32,317 nucleotides of DNA from Asticcacaulis sp. (GCF_027484505.1 NZ_JAIXSV010000159.1:1-32317), one strand, 5' to 3'. Positions 23,626-32,267 are shown, counted from the stretch's first letter. The notes: a model not told the origin generated them from the sequence alone. Program-made: numbers and translations.

Positions 23626-25044
23626 ATGAAGTCGCTGCTCGTCTGCCTGTCCCTGTCTGTCCTGTGCGTTGCCCCGGCTATGGCCGAGGCCCCCGCCCTT
23701 CTGTCGCCAGAGCTACGTAGCGCGCTCGCCCGCACGCCGAACACGAAAAAGGCGCGCAATGTCATCCTGTTCATCGGTGACGGCATGGGCATTAGCTCGG
23801 TCACCGCCGGGCGCATTCTGGCCGGACAAACGCGCGGCGTGGACGGAGCCTCCTATCGCCTGACCTTTGAAGGCCTGCCCTATACGGGCCTGTCCAAGAC
23901 CTATTCGGCGGACAAGTTCGTCACCGACTCCGCCAACGGCATTTCGGCCATCACCACAGGCGTCAAGACGATCAATGCCGCCATCGGCGTCGATGCGACG
24001 GTCAACAGCAATGACTGCGTCTCATCCCTGAAAGGTCGCATCCCGACCATTGCTGAAACCCTGAAAGCGCAGGGCAAGGCCACGGGCATCGTCACCACGG
24101 CCGGCCTCACCGACGCCACGCCTGCCGGGGCCTATGGCCACGTGCCGACGCGTGGCTGGCGCTCGGATGCTGAACTGCCCGCCGAGGCGAAACAGGCTGG
24201 CTGTATCGACCTCGCTCGCCAGATGATAGAAGCCCCCAAGGCGGTGCGCCTTGATGTGGCGCTGGGCGGCGACCGCGCCCGCTTTGTCACGACGGCGCAG
24301 GGCGGCAAGCGTCAGGACCGCGACCTGACGGCCGACTGGCGCAACCTGCCCGGTGCCGTGGTGGTCACCGACAAGGCGGGGCTGAAAGCCGTCGATCCAA
24401 AAACCACAAAAACCCTGCTCGGCCTGTTTGCCGACGGTGACCTGCCCTCGGTCGTCGATCATAAGGGTCAGGGCCCCACGCCCACTCTGGAAGAGATGAC
24501 GCGCAAAGCCATCTCGGTGCTGTCGCACAACAAGGACGGCTTCTTCCTGCTGGTCGAGTCCGCCTCGATCGACAAATGGCACCACGAAAACAACGCCTAC
24601 CGCGCCCTGACCGATGTCGATGAGCTGGACAAGGCGGTGAAGGCGGCGCTGGAGCTGACCGATGCCAGCGACACCCTGATCATCATCACCGCCGACCACA
24701 GCCACGGCCTGACGCTCAGCGCCGGATCGACACGCAATGAGCCGATCCTGGGGCTGGCGCGTAAGAACGGCGTCAATGAGCCGGACAAGAACGGCCAGCC
24801 GCGCCTGACGCTGAACTATGCTACCGGCCCCGGCGCGCGACCGGCAGGCAGCCCGCCGCTGACGGAAGAGGAGGCGCTATCGCCCGACTTCCATCAGCTC
24901 GCCCTGACGCCCATGTCGAGCGCACAGCACGCGGGTGAGGATGTGCCCGTCTATGCCTCTGGTCCGTTTGCGCACCTCCTGACCGGGACGGTGGAATCGA
25001 CCTTCCTCTATCAGGTGATGCGCTACGCCGCGGGCAAACCCTGA
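23626..25044 (+). CDS. Periplasmic alkaline phosphatase, PhoA family
   Basis: The 472-residue exported enzyme (signal peptide 1-20, AMA-EA) hydrolyses phosphomonoesters in the periplasm. The PhoA-family motifs are complete: NVILFIGDGMG (45-55, metal ligand Asp52), VTDSANGISAITTG (99-112, nucleophile Ser102), LVESASIDKWHH (309-320, Glu311, Asp316, His320), IITADHSHG (353-361, Asp357-His358) and QHAGEDVPVYASGP (434-447, His435). The ATG at 23626 was chosen because the signal peptide begins there, although the ribosome-binding site is poor. It is 282 bp downstream of the receptor, with a hairpin between, so it may have its own promoter: TTGTCATATAA at 23507-23517 is a possible PhoB half-site. 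A strong terminator follows. Confidence 0.92.
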   Translation: MKSLLVCLSLSVLCVAPAMAEAPALLSPELRSALARTPNTKKARNVILFIGDGMGISSVTAGRILAGQTRGVDGASYRLTFEGLPYTGLSKTYSADKFVTDSANGISAITTGVKTINAAIGVDATVNSNDCVSSLKGRIPTIAETLKAQGKATGIVTTAGLTDATPAGAYGHVPTRGWRSDAELPAEAKQAGCIDLARQMIEAPKAVRLDVALGGDRARFVTTAQGGKRQDRDLTADWRNLPGAVVVTDKAGLKAVDPKTTKTLLGLFADGDLPSVVDHKGQGPTPTLEEMTRKAISVLSHNKDGFFLLVESASIDKWHHENNAYRALTDVDELDKAVKAALELTDASDTLIIITADHSHGLTLSAGSTRNEPILGLARKNGVNEPDKNGQPRLTLNYATGPGARPAGSPPLTEEEALSPDFHQLALTPMSSAQHAGEDVPVYASGPFAHLLTGTVESTFLYQVMRYAAGKP

Positions 25045-25048
25045 GGCG

Positions 25049-25094
25049 CTGGATCATTATGTTTCCTGAGGGAATCATGATGATCCAGATTTTT
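25049..25094 (+). terminator. Intrinsic terminator after alkaline phosphatase
   Basis: An 18-bp imperfect stem (25049-25066 with 25071-25088; outer arms CTGGATCAT and ATGATCCAG exact; one mismatch and one G-U inside) with a TGAG loop is followed by ATTTTT (25089-25094). It starts 4 bases after the phosphatase stop. Confidence 0.75.
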
Positions 25095-25141
25095 GCTTTG
25101 CCCCTCGCCGGGCGGCGGCTGCGCCGCCTCAATGGCGTCTT

Positions 25142-25175
25142 GAGCGGAATGATTCCATCAGAAATCATTCCGCTC
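25142..25175. repeat. 13-bp inverted repeat, GAGCGGAATGATT family
   Basis: GAGCGGAATGATT (25142-25154) and AATCATTCCGCTC (25163-25175) are exact reverse complements with an 8-base loop. The core resembles the GAGCGGGATGA palindrome at 9437-9485. It ends exactly at the stop codon of the small minus-strand gene and lies between convergent genes, so it may double as that gene's terminator. Confidence 0.6.
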
Positions 25176-25468
25176 TATTCCGGTTTCCCGCCTTCATCCT
25201 CCACCGTCAGGCAGCGCAGCAGCAGATCGCGGAAGCCGGAACGGAACTGGGCGAGGGCGTGACTGATGGTCAGCAATTCGACCTCGCTGGTCACGCCGTT
25301 TTTCAGCTTCATGGCAAGGCACTGGTCGTAGACCCCGGCCAGTTGCCGCGACATGTCGGCCACCAGCTTTTCCAGAGTGGCGTTGGCTTGGGGCGGCAGC
25401 GACGGCACATCATCGAGATAGATGACCCGCGATTCCGGTTCATCGCTGAGTTTCAACGGGTTGGACAT
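25175..25468 (-). CDS. Small helical protein of unknown function, downstream of a chemoreceptor
   Basis: This is a 97-residue protein starting at the ATG at 25466-25468. I do not recognise a family. The N-terminus is polar and proline-containing (VIYLDDVPSLPPQ), followed by two amphipathic helices (ANATLEKLVADMSRQLAGVY and SEVELLTISHALAQFRSGF) and an acidic tail. No membrane segment or signal peptide is present, so it is probably cytoplasmic. It begins 10 bp after the chemoreceptor stop on the same strand and should be co-transcribed with it, which suggests a role with the receptor or its signalling partners (inference). The stop codon abuts a 13-bp palindrome. Confidence 0.65.
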   Translation of the reverse strand: MSNPLKLSDEPESRVIYLDDVPSLPPQANATLEKLVADMSRQLAGVYDQCLAMKLKNGVTSEVELLTISHALAQFRSGFRDLLLRCLTVEDEGGKPE

Positions 25469-25478
25469 GTGTCTATCC

Positions 25479-27164
25479 TTACGCCGCGCGGACCGTAGCC
25501 AGGAAGCGGTCCATTTCCTGATGCAGCTTCTGAGCCTGTTCGGCCAGTTCGCCCGATGAGCTTTGCACCTGAACCGCCGCTTCGCCCGTCTGTTCCGCCG
25601 CAAGGGCGACCCCGCCGATATTGTGCGTCACTTCTTGCGTGCCCTGCGACGCCTGCGTGACGGCGCGCACGATTTCCTGTGTCGCCGCCTCCTGCTGATC
25701 GACCGCAGAGGCGATGGTCACGCTCGACTGGCTAATGCTCTCAATGGTGCCTGTGATGTTGTGCATGGCTGAGGCGGCGCGGGTGGTCGCCTCCTGAATC
25801 TGCGCCACTTTGCTGGAAATTTCGGTCGTGGCTCTGGCCGTCTGTGCCGCCAGCGCCTTGACCTCTGCGGCCACCACGGCAAAGCCCTTGCCCGCCTCAC
25901 CAGCGCGCGCCGACTCGATGGTGGCATTCAGCGCCAGCAGATTGGTCTGGCTGGCCAGACCGGCGATCAGATCGACCACGCCACCGATGGAGGCCGCTGT
26001 CTCGTTCAGTTCGGTGACGATCTGCCCGGCGGCCGTGGCCTCGCCTACCGCTGCCCGCGCGATCTCGGCCGAGGTTTCGACCTGACGGCTGATCTCGGAC
26101 ACCGAGGCCCCCAGTTCTTCGGCCGATGACGCCACCGCATTGACATTGGCCCCGGCCTGTTCAGCGGCGGCGGAGACGGCGACGGATTGCGCCGAAGCTT
26201 CCTGTGCCGTGGCGCTGAGCTGGGCCGAAGCGGCCTGCATTTCGGTAGCGGCACTGGAGACCAGCGTCACGATGCCACCAACCGACTTTTCGAAATCATC
26301 GGCCAGAGCCAGCATGATATTGCGCTGTTCGGCCTCCTGCAACTCTTTCAGTCGGGCGGCTTCGAGGCGCAGGGTCTCGGCTTCGATCAGACGATCGCGG
26401 AAGACCGCCAGGGTCTGGGCCATGACGCCCATCTCGTCCTTGCGGTTCTGACCGTCGATGACCTGATCCAGACGCCCGTCTGAAACGGCCAGCATCTGCG
26501 TTGTCAGGCGTTTGAGGCCGCGCGCAATATCACCGAAGGCCAGCAAGGAGGCCAAGCCGGTGATCAGCAGGGTGACAAGCACCGACACAATCAGACCGAT
26601 CTGCCCCTTCGCGGCGACGGCCTTGCGCAGCTCCGCCCCCTTCGCTTCGTTTTCCTTGACCTTTGTATCAATGGCCTCGGAAATATCATCCGAGAGCTTT
26701 TCAATGGTCGGGTCCAGTTCGGCCATCAAACCACTCGCCGCGGCGTCATTCGCTTTGGCGCGCGGGGTGATGTCTTTTTTGAGAGTCGCGACGATGTCAT
26801 CAAAGCGCGCCTTCAACGGCTGCAACTCGTCCTGATAGGCAGGCTCAAGCTTCACCGCCGTCTCGTAGCGCTGCTGAAACCGCTCGGCAGAGGTGGCCAT
26901 CTGTTGGGTGAAGGTTTCGCAGGCCTCGCTGGGGCAGTCCTGCGCGATCAGGCCGTAGCTGGCCGCCTGAAGCGAAAAGAGGTTTTGCCGCATCCGCGCC
27001 GCCGACAACAGGGCCGGGTCGGCCTTTTCGATCATGGCGCTGTATTTTTTTTGCGCGTCATCCATCACCGCATTTTGCCAGAGGGACAAGGACACGCAGG
27101 TAATACCGAAGACCCCGATAATCCCCAGAATCTTGAAGCCAACTTTTATATCCGATAATTTCAT
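25479..27164 (-). CDS. Methyl-accepting chemotaxis protein
   Basis: The 561-residue transmembrane receptor starts at the ATG at 27162-27164, with GGAGG six bases upstream. TM1 is at 10-30, followed by a roughly 155-residue periplasmic helical sensor of four-helix-bundle type (with Cys77 and Cys82 close together), then TM2 at 187-210, a HAMP domain (about 211-263) and the cytoplasmic coiled coil. The signalling tip is [19 protein letters not shown] and [19 protein letters not shown] (400-439), the CheA/CheW-binding hairpin. Gln/Glu pairs along the coiled coil are potential methylation sites. No C-terminal CheR-tethering pentapeptide is present (it ends FLATVRAA). No che genes are in the window. 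The ligand is unknown. Confidence 0.93.
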   Translation of the reverse strand: MKLSDIKVGFKILGIIGVFGITCVSLSLWQNAVMDDAQKKYSAMIEKADPALLSAARMRQNLFSLQAASYGLIAQDCPSEACETFTQQMATSAERFQQRYETAVKLEPAYQDELQPLKARFDDIVATLKKDITPRAKANDAAASGLMAELDPTIEKLSDDISEAIDTKVKENEAKGAELRKAVAAKGQIGLIVSVLVTLLITGLASLLAFGDIARGLKRLTTQMLAVSDGRLDQVIDGQNRKDEMGVMAQTLAVFRDRLIEAETLRLEAARLKELQEAEQRNIMLALADDFEKSVGGIVTLVSSAATEMQAASAQLSATAQEASAQSVAVSAAAEQAGANVNAVASSAEELGASVSEISRQVETSAEIARAAVGEATAAGQIVTELNETAASIGGVVDLIAGLASQTNLLALNATIESARAGEAGKGFAVVAAEVKALAAQTARATTEISSKVAQIQEATTRAASAMHNITGTIESISQSSVTIASAVDQQEAATQEIVRAVTQASQGTQEVTHNIGGVALAAEQTGEAAVQVQSSSGELAEQAQKLHQEMDRFLATVRAA

Positions 27165-27406
27165 CCAGAACCTCCGCCGTTGCGGGGGCGGCATGTCACG
27201 CTCTGCGAAACGCCCGGCCCCCTTTGGATCGCAGGGTTAAGAGTCGGGGCAGTCGGTAAACAAAACTCTGTGTCTCCTTGCGACAGAACGGCACATTTGC
27301 GACACGAATTGACAGTGTGGCTGTCATTTCTCTATCGAAAACGCTCGTTCGTGCGCAAAAAGCACTCAAAACACTATCCGCAACGGTAACCGGCTGAGGG
27401 AGGGTG

Positions 27407-28447
27407 TTAATTATGAACTGGCGACAGACATAAGGAAACGCCGCCCTGCGCCTCAAGCTGAAAGGTGACCCCTGCCGCTTCCAGAGCCTCCACCAGCGCT
27501 GTAAGACTGCTCAGGCGGAAGGCTTCGATCAGCGGGCCGGAGGTGCCGAGAATACGATTGACCGTCGAGGCCGAAACCTTGGCGCGGGCCGCAAGTTCTC
27601 CATAGCTCCAGCTCAGCGCCGCGCAGCCGGCTCTCAGCAGGGCAGCACTCAGATGGTTCATCCGTTCACCATCCGTTACCGCGGAAGACCGCGGCATGAC
27701 GGTGAGCGGCGACGGGCTGACATAACCGGTCCAGCCCGCAATTTCGCCATCTACGACATTAGGCGCGCCCCGCACCTGATAGGGACGTGTCACACCATCC
27801 ACCCCCACAACACGCACCGGCAGGCAGAAGGGCTTGCCCGCTTCCCCCGCCTTCATCAGGTTCAGCATCAACGCCCCCTGATCTTCTTTGGCCACGATAT
27901 CCGTATACTGCGTCCCCAGAAGCTCACGGTCGAAGATCAGTTCATCGCGCCCGACATAGTCGATCATGTTGTAGTTTGTGTCGGCCCACCACAGGCCCTT
28001 CATCTGCCACGTGCGCATAGCCTGTTCCAGACGCTGCTCAAACTGCGCAAGTTTCTGAATACTGTAATCTTCCTGAGATACATCCTTCAGCAGCAGCAGG
28101 TTCAGCGTATCAAAAGACGGCCCTTCAACGTGGCGAAACTCGATCTGAACCTGCCGGTCCGTGCGCCCCGCCACCTGCAATCGCACGCTTCGGCGACACG
28201 GCAAGGCGCGCTTGGTCAAAAAAGACAGGTCAAGAAGCAAATCCGTCCGGTCATCCGGGTGCACAGCTTCCAGAAAACGGGCGCGCAAGGGGTCGGTACT
28301 TGAGTCATAACCGATAAAATAATCCAGCGATCGGGAACCGGTCCAGTCACCCCCGTCAGAGGGGAACACAATCCACGCGATACTGAATTTTTCCTCGATC
28401 AGAGACAGGATATGGCTCGACGACAGGACAGATGTTTTGGCAGGCAC
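27407..28447 (-). CDS. PAS-containing regulator with C-terminal XRE-type HTH
   Basis: The 346-residue protein starts with GTG at 28445-28447 (AGGGGAAG upstream). Residues 10-125 and about 135-250 look like two PAS-type sensor regions, suggested by WxGxRSLDYFIGYD, FLEAVHPDDR and LWWADTNYNMIDYVG. The C-terminal region (about 268-335) matches XRE-like repressors: LRAGCAALSWSYGELAARAK, VSASTVNRIL and [20 protein letters not shown], a pattern common in small alphaproteobacterial XRE regulators. It is therefore probably a cytoplasmic sensor-repressor or activator. Its stop is 242 bp upstream of the chemoreceptor start on the same strand, making that operon a candidate target. PAS assignment is tentative because cofactor-binding residues are not evident. 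Confidence 0.7.
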   Translation of the reverse strand: MPAKTSVLSSSHILSLIEEKFSIAWIVFPSDGGDWTGSRSLDYFIGYDSSTDPLRARFLEAVHPDDRTDLLLDLSFLTKRALPCRRSVRLQVAGRTDRQVQIEFRHVEGPSFDTLNLLLLKDVSQEDYSIQKLAQFEQRLEQAMRTWQMKGLWWADTNYNMIDYVGRDELIFDRELLGTQYTDIVAKEDQGALMLNLMKAGEAGKPFCLPVRVVGVDGVTRPYQVRGAPNVVDGEIAGWTGYVSPSPLTVMPRSSAVTDGERMNHLSAALLRAGCAALSWSYGELAARAKVSASTVNRILGTSGPLIEAFRLSSLTALVEALEAAGVTFQLEAQGGVSLCLSPVHN

Positions 28448-28633
28448 GCAGCTTCCCCTTGCTTGATCACGGCCTTGCGAAAAGACCTAACGTCCTCCTG
28501 AAATCGTTTTCCGAGCTGCATACACGGATACCGCGAACCAAGGCAAGGGGTGTATAATATATATTTAACCCTATGTCGCAGAGCGGCCACATCCCCGTCT
28601 GATCCGTGCCCTTTGCCTGAGCGTATTGGAATC

Positions 28634-29578
28634 ATGTCACAACGCATCGGGATCATCGGGGCCGGGATCAGCGGCCTGTCGGCGGCGCAGCGGCTTATCG
28701 CGGCGGGCCACGCGGTTGATCTGTTCGATAAGGGGCGAGGCCCCGGCGGGCGCATGTCAACGCGGCGCGAGCGGATTGACGATACGGCGTACCTGTTTGA
28801 TCACGGCGCGCAATATTTTACCGTCCGTGATCCGCGCTTTGTGTCTGAGGTCGATGCGTGGACTCAACAAGGACTGGCGGCCCGCTGGCCAGACGCCGGG
28901 CCTGACGCCTTTGTCGGCACGCCGATGATGTGTTCACCGCTGGCCGCCCTGTGCGAGCGTTTTGGCGTGCGTTTCGCCACGCGCATTGAAGGCATCACCG
29001 GGACACCCGGCGCGTGGCACCTCACAACCGAAAACGAGACGTTTGGCCCCTATGCACAGGTGATTGTCGCTATTCCCTCAGAGCAAGCCGCGACCCTCAT
29101 ATCTGCGTGGGTACCCGATTTTGCGGCAATGGCGCGCGCTCACCCGTCGCAACCGTGCTGGACCACGATGGTGTCTTTTGAAGAAGACCCGCCCGATATT
29201 GCGCCCGTGACGCGCGTGCCGGGGCCGGTATTGGCGTGGGTCGCTAACAACGCGTCAAAGCCCGGCCGTTCCGGGGGCAGCGCCTGGGTATTGCAGGCGA
29301 CGCCCGACTGGACGGCGGCCTATATCGACCTCAGCCGCGAAGACGCCGCTGCGCCGATGTTTGCCGCGTGGCAAGCGCTGCTGAGCCGTCCCCTGCCGCA
29401 GCCCGTGCTGCTCAAGGCGCATCTGTGGCGCTATGCCCGCACGGGGGAAGGCGTACACGGTCTTCTCTATGATAAGGCGCTGGGCTTGGGTGTCTGCGGC
29501 GACTGGTTGAAGGGACCGCGCGTCGAAGCGGCGTGGCTGTCTGGCCTCGAACTGGCGGAGGCCCTCCTTGCCGCCTGA
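28634..29578 (+). CDS. Renalase-like FAD-dependent NAD(P)-oxidoreductase
   Basis: The 314-residue protein begins with a classical dinucleotide-binding fold, RIGIIGAGISGLSAAQRL (4-21, GxGxxG), and the second FAD motif DKGRGPGGRMSTRR (32-45). LFDHGAQYFTVRDPRF follows, and near the C-terminus GLGVCGDWLKGPRVEAAWLS, the FAD-binding GDW motif of the renalase/NAD(P)-binding flavoprotein family. Bacterial members oxidise isomeric dihydro-NAD(P) or have unknown substrates. It is cytoplasmic, with no signal peptide. The ATG at 28634 was chosen because the fold starts right after it; an upstream frame adds 28 unrelated residues. A TATAAT at 28553-28558 is a plausible -10. The gene overlaps the photolyase-like gene by 11 bp. 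Confidence 0.83.
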   Translation: MSQRIGIIGAGISGLSAAQRLIAAGHAVDLFDKGRGPGGRMSTRRERIDDTAYLFDHGAQYFTVRDPRFVSEVDAWTQQGLAARWPDAGPDAFVGTPMMCSPLAALCERFGVRFATRIEGITGTPGAWHLTTENETFGPYAQVIVAIPSEQAATLISAWVPDFAAMARAHPSQPCWTTMVSFEEDPPDIAPVTRVPGPVLAWVANNASKPGRSGGSAWVLQATPDWTAAYIDLSREDAAAPMFAAWQALLSRPLPQPVLLKAHLWRYARTGEGVHGLLYDKALGLGVCGDWLKGPRVEAAWLSGLELAEALLAA

Positions 29579-30740
29579 AGGGCTTACCCGTGCGCAGGCA
29601 CTTGAGCGTCTGGAGACCTTCCTGCCGCGCGCCGGAAGCGCCTACGCCCGCGATCGCAATATCGACCCCGGCCCCAATGACACGGGGCACGTGTCAAAAC
29701 TCTCCCCCTATGTGCGCCTTCGTCTGATCGGTGAATGGGAGTTGGCGCGCGCGGCCGAAAAAGCGCACGGTGCCGCCGCGAACAAGTTTATCGACGAGGT
29801 ATGCTGGCGATCCTACTGGCGCGGCTATCTGGAGATGCGGCCGGCGCTCTGGACGCGCTACGTCGATTACCTCCTCAGCGATGAGGCCGAAACGACCCGT
29901 CAGACAGATACCTACCGCGCGGCGGTGTACGGGCAGACCGGCATTGACGCTTTCGATGTCTGGACGACTGAGTTGATTACGACGGGCTATCTGCACAACC
30001 ACGCGCGCATGTCATTTGCCAGTATCTGGGTGCATACTCTGCGTCTGCCCTGGCAATTAGGCGCGGCCTTTTTCCTTGAGCATCTTCTCGACGGCGACGA
30101 AGCGGCCAACACCCTGTCGTGGCGCTGGGTCGCTGGCTTGCACACACCGGGCAAGGTCTATCTGGCCTCAACTGAGGCCATTACCACCTGCTCCGCCGGA
30201 CGGTTTCGACCCACCGGACTGGCGCGCACAGCCGCACCGCTCGCCTCAGAGACTCTGGCCCCCGTGGTGGCCTTACCGACAGCCCAACCGAGCCCACGCG
30301 CCCCCTCGGTTCTGGTGGTGACATCCGAAGACCTCGGTGCGGACGGGTTTCGGGTGGCGCAACAGTCGATTGTCGGAGTGGCCGCACTGGTGACGGGCAA
30401 GGCCCCGGTCGCTGCCGCTACGGCTTCGGTGGCGCAGACACTGGCGCAGCAAATCGGAACCGAGGTCCGCCTGTTTAGCTCGCGAGCGGAACTGGAAAGC
30501 GCTTTGACGGCGTTTGAGACGCGCACACTGCTTACCAGCCGCCTGCCGGTCGGCCTGACCCGGACAGGGCTGAACTCTGTGTTGAACGACACCGGCGAAC
30601 CGATCCGCCTTTATGAACGCACCCGCCTGTGGGACGCGATCGCCTGGCCCGCCGCCAGCCGGGGCTTTTTCGCCTTCCGCCCGGTTATTGCGCACCTCAT
30701 GGCGCTCACCGACCCCGGCGGGTTTCAGGACAAGCCCTAA
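29568..30740 (+). CDS. Photolyase/cryptochrome-like FAD-binding protein lacking the N-terminal antenna domain
   Basis: The 390-residue protein starts with TTG at 29568 inside the end of the preceding gene. Residues 1-200 are the helical FAD-binding domain of DNA photolyases and cryptochromes: TGHVSKLSPYVRLRLIG (39-55), FIDEVCWRSYWRGYLEMRP (74-92), TTGYLHNHARMSFASIWVH (138-156), DGDEAANTLSWRWVAGLHTP (175-194). Typical photolyases have an alpha/beta antenna domain before this; here it begins almost immediately. Instead, an Ala/Pro linker leads to a C-terminal segment (about 245-385) that starts with an alpha/beta-like strand, SVLVVTSEDLGADG. The C-terminal part is not recognised. The protein may repair DNA, bind FAD for light sensing, or work with the flavoprotein upstream (inference). 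Confidence 0.82.
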   Translation: MPPEGLTRAQALERLETFLPRAGSAYARDRNIDPGPNDTGHVSKLSPYVRLRLIGEWELARAAEKAHGAAANKFIDEVCWRSYWRGYLEMRPALWTRYVDYLLSDEAETTRQTDTYRAAVYGQTGIDAFDVWTTELITTGYLHNHARMSFASIWVHTLRLPWQLGAAFFLEHLLDGDEAANTLSWRWVAGLHTPGKVYLASTEAITTCSAGRFRPTGLARTAAPLASETLAPVVALPTAQPSPRAPSVLVVTSEDLGADGFRVAQQSIVGVAALVTGKAPVAAATASVAQTLAQQIGTEVRLFSSRAELESALTAFETRTLLTSRLPVGLTRTGLNSVLNDTGEPIRLYERTRLWDAIAWPAASRGFFAFRPVIAHLMALTDPGGFQDKP

Positions 30741-30755
30741 CCGGGAGACCGAACT

Positions 30756-31211
30756 ATGGACGCTACGCTGTCGAAACTGGACATCCGCTGGGTGATTGCG
30801 CTTACCCTCGCCGGAGGTCTGCCGTTTATAGCCGCTGTCCTCATGGCCGCCCTTGGTGTACGCCTTCTCACCCTGAGCGGCCCGGACATCGCCATCACCT
30901 ATGGGGCCGTGATCGCGTCGTTTCTGTGCGGCCTGCACTGGGGCCTTGTGCTGGGGGGACGGGCTCAGGCAACGTGGCTTCTGATCCTGAGTAATGTCCT
31001 TTGCCTTCTCGCATGGTCAGGGCCGCTTCTGACCTTGTCCGGTTGGCCACTGGCCGCGCTAGGCATTTTGATCGCCGTTTTCTTAAGTTTGCTAGTGGTC
31101 GATACTGTCCTGATGCGCCGGGGCTCGCTGTCGGCTGCGTTTTTCCGGCTGCGCGTGGTCATAACCAGTCTGGTCGTGCTCTGCCTGCTTGGGGTAGCCC
31201 TCCTCGCCTGA
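30756..31211 (+). CDS. DUF3429 family membrane protein (TMEM69-like)
   Basis: This is a 151-residue inner-membrane protein with five predicted hydrophobic helices. The conserved segment ITYGAVIASFLCGLHWGLVLGG (about residues 47-68) is the DUF3429 signature (YGAxxxSFxxGxHWG), shared with mitochondrial TMEM69. Function is unknown. It starts 15 bp after the photolyase-like gene, with GGGAG upstream of the ATG, and so belongs to the same operon as the two flavoprotein genes. DUF3429 proteins are often found next to photolyase-like genes, which suggests a shared role in light or oxidative-stress response (inference). Confidence 0.82.
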   Translation: MDATLSKLDIRWVIALTLAGGLPFIAAVLMAALGVRLLTLSGPDIAITYGAVIASFLCGLHWGLVLGGRAQATWLLILSNVLCLLAWSGPLLTLSGWPLAALGILIAVFLSLLVVDTVLMRRGSLSAAFFRLRVVITSLVVLCLLGVALLA

Positions 31212-31331
31212 CCTTCAGCCCGCCCGCCGCAAAGGTGTGCCGGAGCGGCCAGTAGCCTCAGTCTGACGCAGATGCCTGATAAGCGTAATCCCCGCAAAAC
31301 TGGCCGGCAGGTTCGCCGTGAACACAAGTGC

Positions 31332-32267
31332 TTAAAGACGTGCCAACGGCAAGGCCAGAAGACGTTCAGCCACATAGAGCTGAGGGTCCTCCAGTTGGGG
31401 CAGGGCCTCACGACAAAACCGCTCAAGGCGCTCTTTTAGCCGCGTATCATCCATGCCGGCGATACGCTCAGCAAGGCGTTTGTGTCGCTCGGCCGGGGCA
31501 TCCTCTCCTCTGCCTGCCCCGGACATGCGTTCGCGCAAGGTTTTGACCGCCACAGACAGCCCGTCATTCAGGGCCTCAGGCATCAGCCGCCGGCCGATAT
31601 TGAACTGCCGGAAACTCCGCGAGCGTGCCAGAACCATCAGGTCTGCGGGCCTCAGTCCACCCCCGAGGTGCACCTCCACACCATGACGATTGAGATAACG
31701 CCCCAGACTGAGCACGTGCGATAAAGCATCAAAGGCCCGGTCGATATCGGGGCTGTGCAGGCTGGCCGCCAGATGCGACATATCCAGCTCCACGGCAAAC
31801 AGGCCGTAGCGCAGGGCCTGCTCCGCAGCCTCAAGCGTCGGCTCCAGCGTGACAAACAGCGCAATATCGCTGTCCTTCAAAGTCTTCTGGACCTTCTGGA
31901 TGTGGCCTATATGGGACTTGAGGAAGAGGCTGGTGCTTGTCCATTGGGCGACCTTCGCTTCACGCCCCAGATAGAGGCGCTGAGCCTTAAGCCGCCGGGC
32001 GCGCTCCACGTGATCGAACGCCGTCGTCACCCGCAAACTGAAGTCTCTCTGCCGTTCGCCGCAAACGGTCGCCACGCGCGCCAGATCGTCATCCGCGATC
32101 AGGCCATGATCGGAGGTCAGGTGGATCATCACCCCTTCGGCCCCGCCGTCGAGCGCCCGCGCCGCCAGACACGACAGGTCTACCGCCTCACCCGGCCCGA
32201 GACCCGGTAACAGCGCGGCACTTTCAAGACTGACGGCCAATCCGGGGCCGGGCCTGCCTGCCAACAT
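31332..32267 (-). CDS. PdxJ-like (pyridoxine-5'-phosphate synthase fold) protein with altered active site
   Basis: The 311-residue protein aligns with the PdxJ TIM barrel: LSCLAARALDGGAEGVMIHL (31-50), DLARVATVC (61-69), IALFVTLEPTLEAAEQALRYG (about 135-155), LGRYLNRHGVEVHLGGGL (188-205) and QFNIGRRLMPEALNDGLSVA (221-240). Several PdxJ hallmarks are missing: the N-terminal NIDHIATLRNARG is replaced by VSLESAALLPGLG, HLREDRRHI by HLTSDHGLI, the Glu of NLEMA by Arg79 (SLRVT), and the His of AGHGL by Gly (GGGL, 202-205). It also has a charged C-terminal extension of about 60 residues. It is therefore unlikely to make pyridoxine phosphate and may be a regulator or an enzyme with another substrate. 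The ATG has a perfect AAGGAGG upstream. Confidence 0.72.
   Translation of the reverse strand: MLAGRPGPGLAVSLESAALLPGLGPGEAVDLSCLAARALDGGAEGVMIHLTSDHGLIADDDLARVATVCGERQRDFSLRVTTAFDHVERARRLKAQRLYLGREAKVAQWTSTSLFLKSHIGHIQKVQKTLKDSDIALFVTLEPTLEAAEQALRYGLFAVELDMSHLAASLHSPDIDRAFDALSHVLSLGRYLNRHGVEVHLGGGLRPADLMVLARSRSFRQFNIGRRLMPEALNDGLSVAVKTLRERMSGAGRGEDAPAERHKRLAERIAGMDDTRLKERLERFCREALPQLEDPQLYVAERLLALPLARL

Noticed and set aside
27321-27338. A PhoB-box-like CTGTCAT-TTCT-CTATCGA in the gap upstream of the chemoreceptor.
   Set aside because: It is on the plus strand while both flanking genes are on the minus strand, and the second heptamer is weak.
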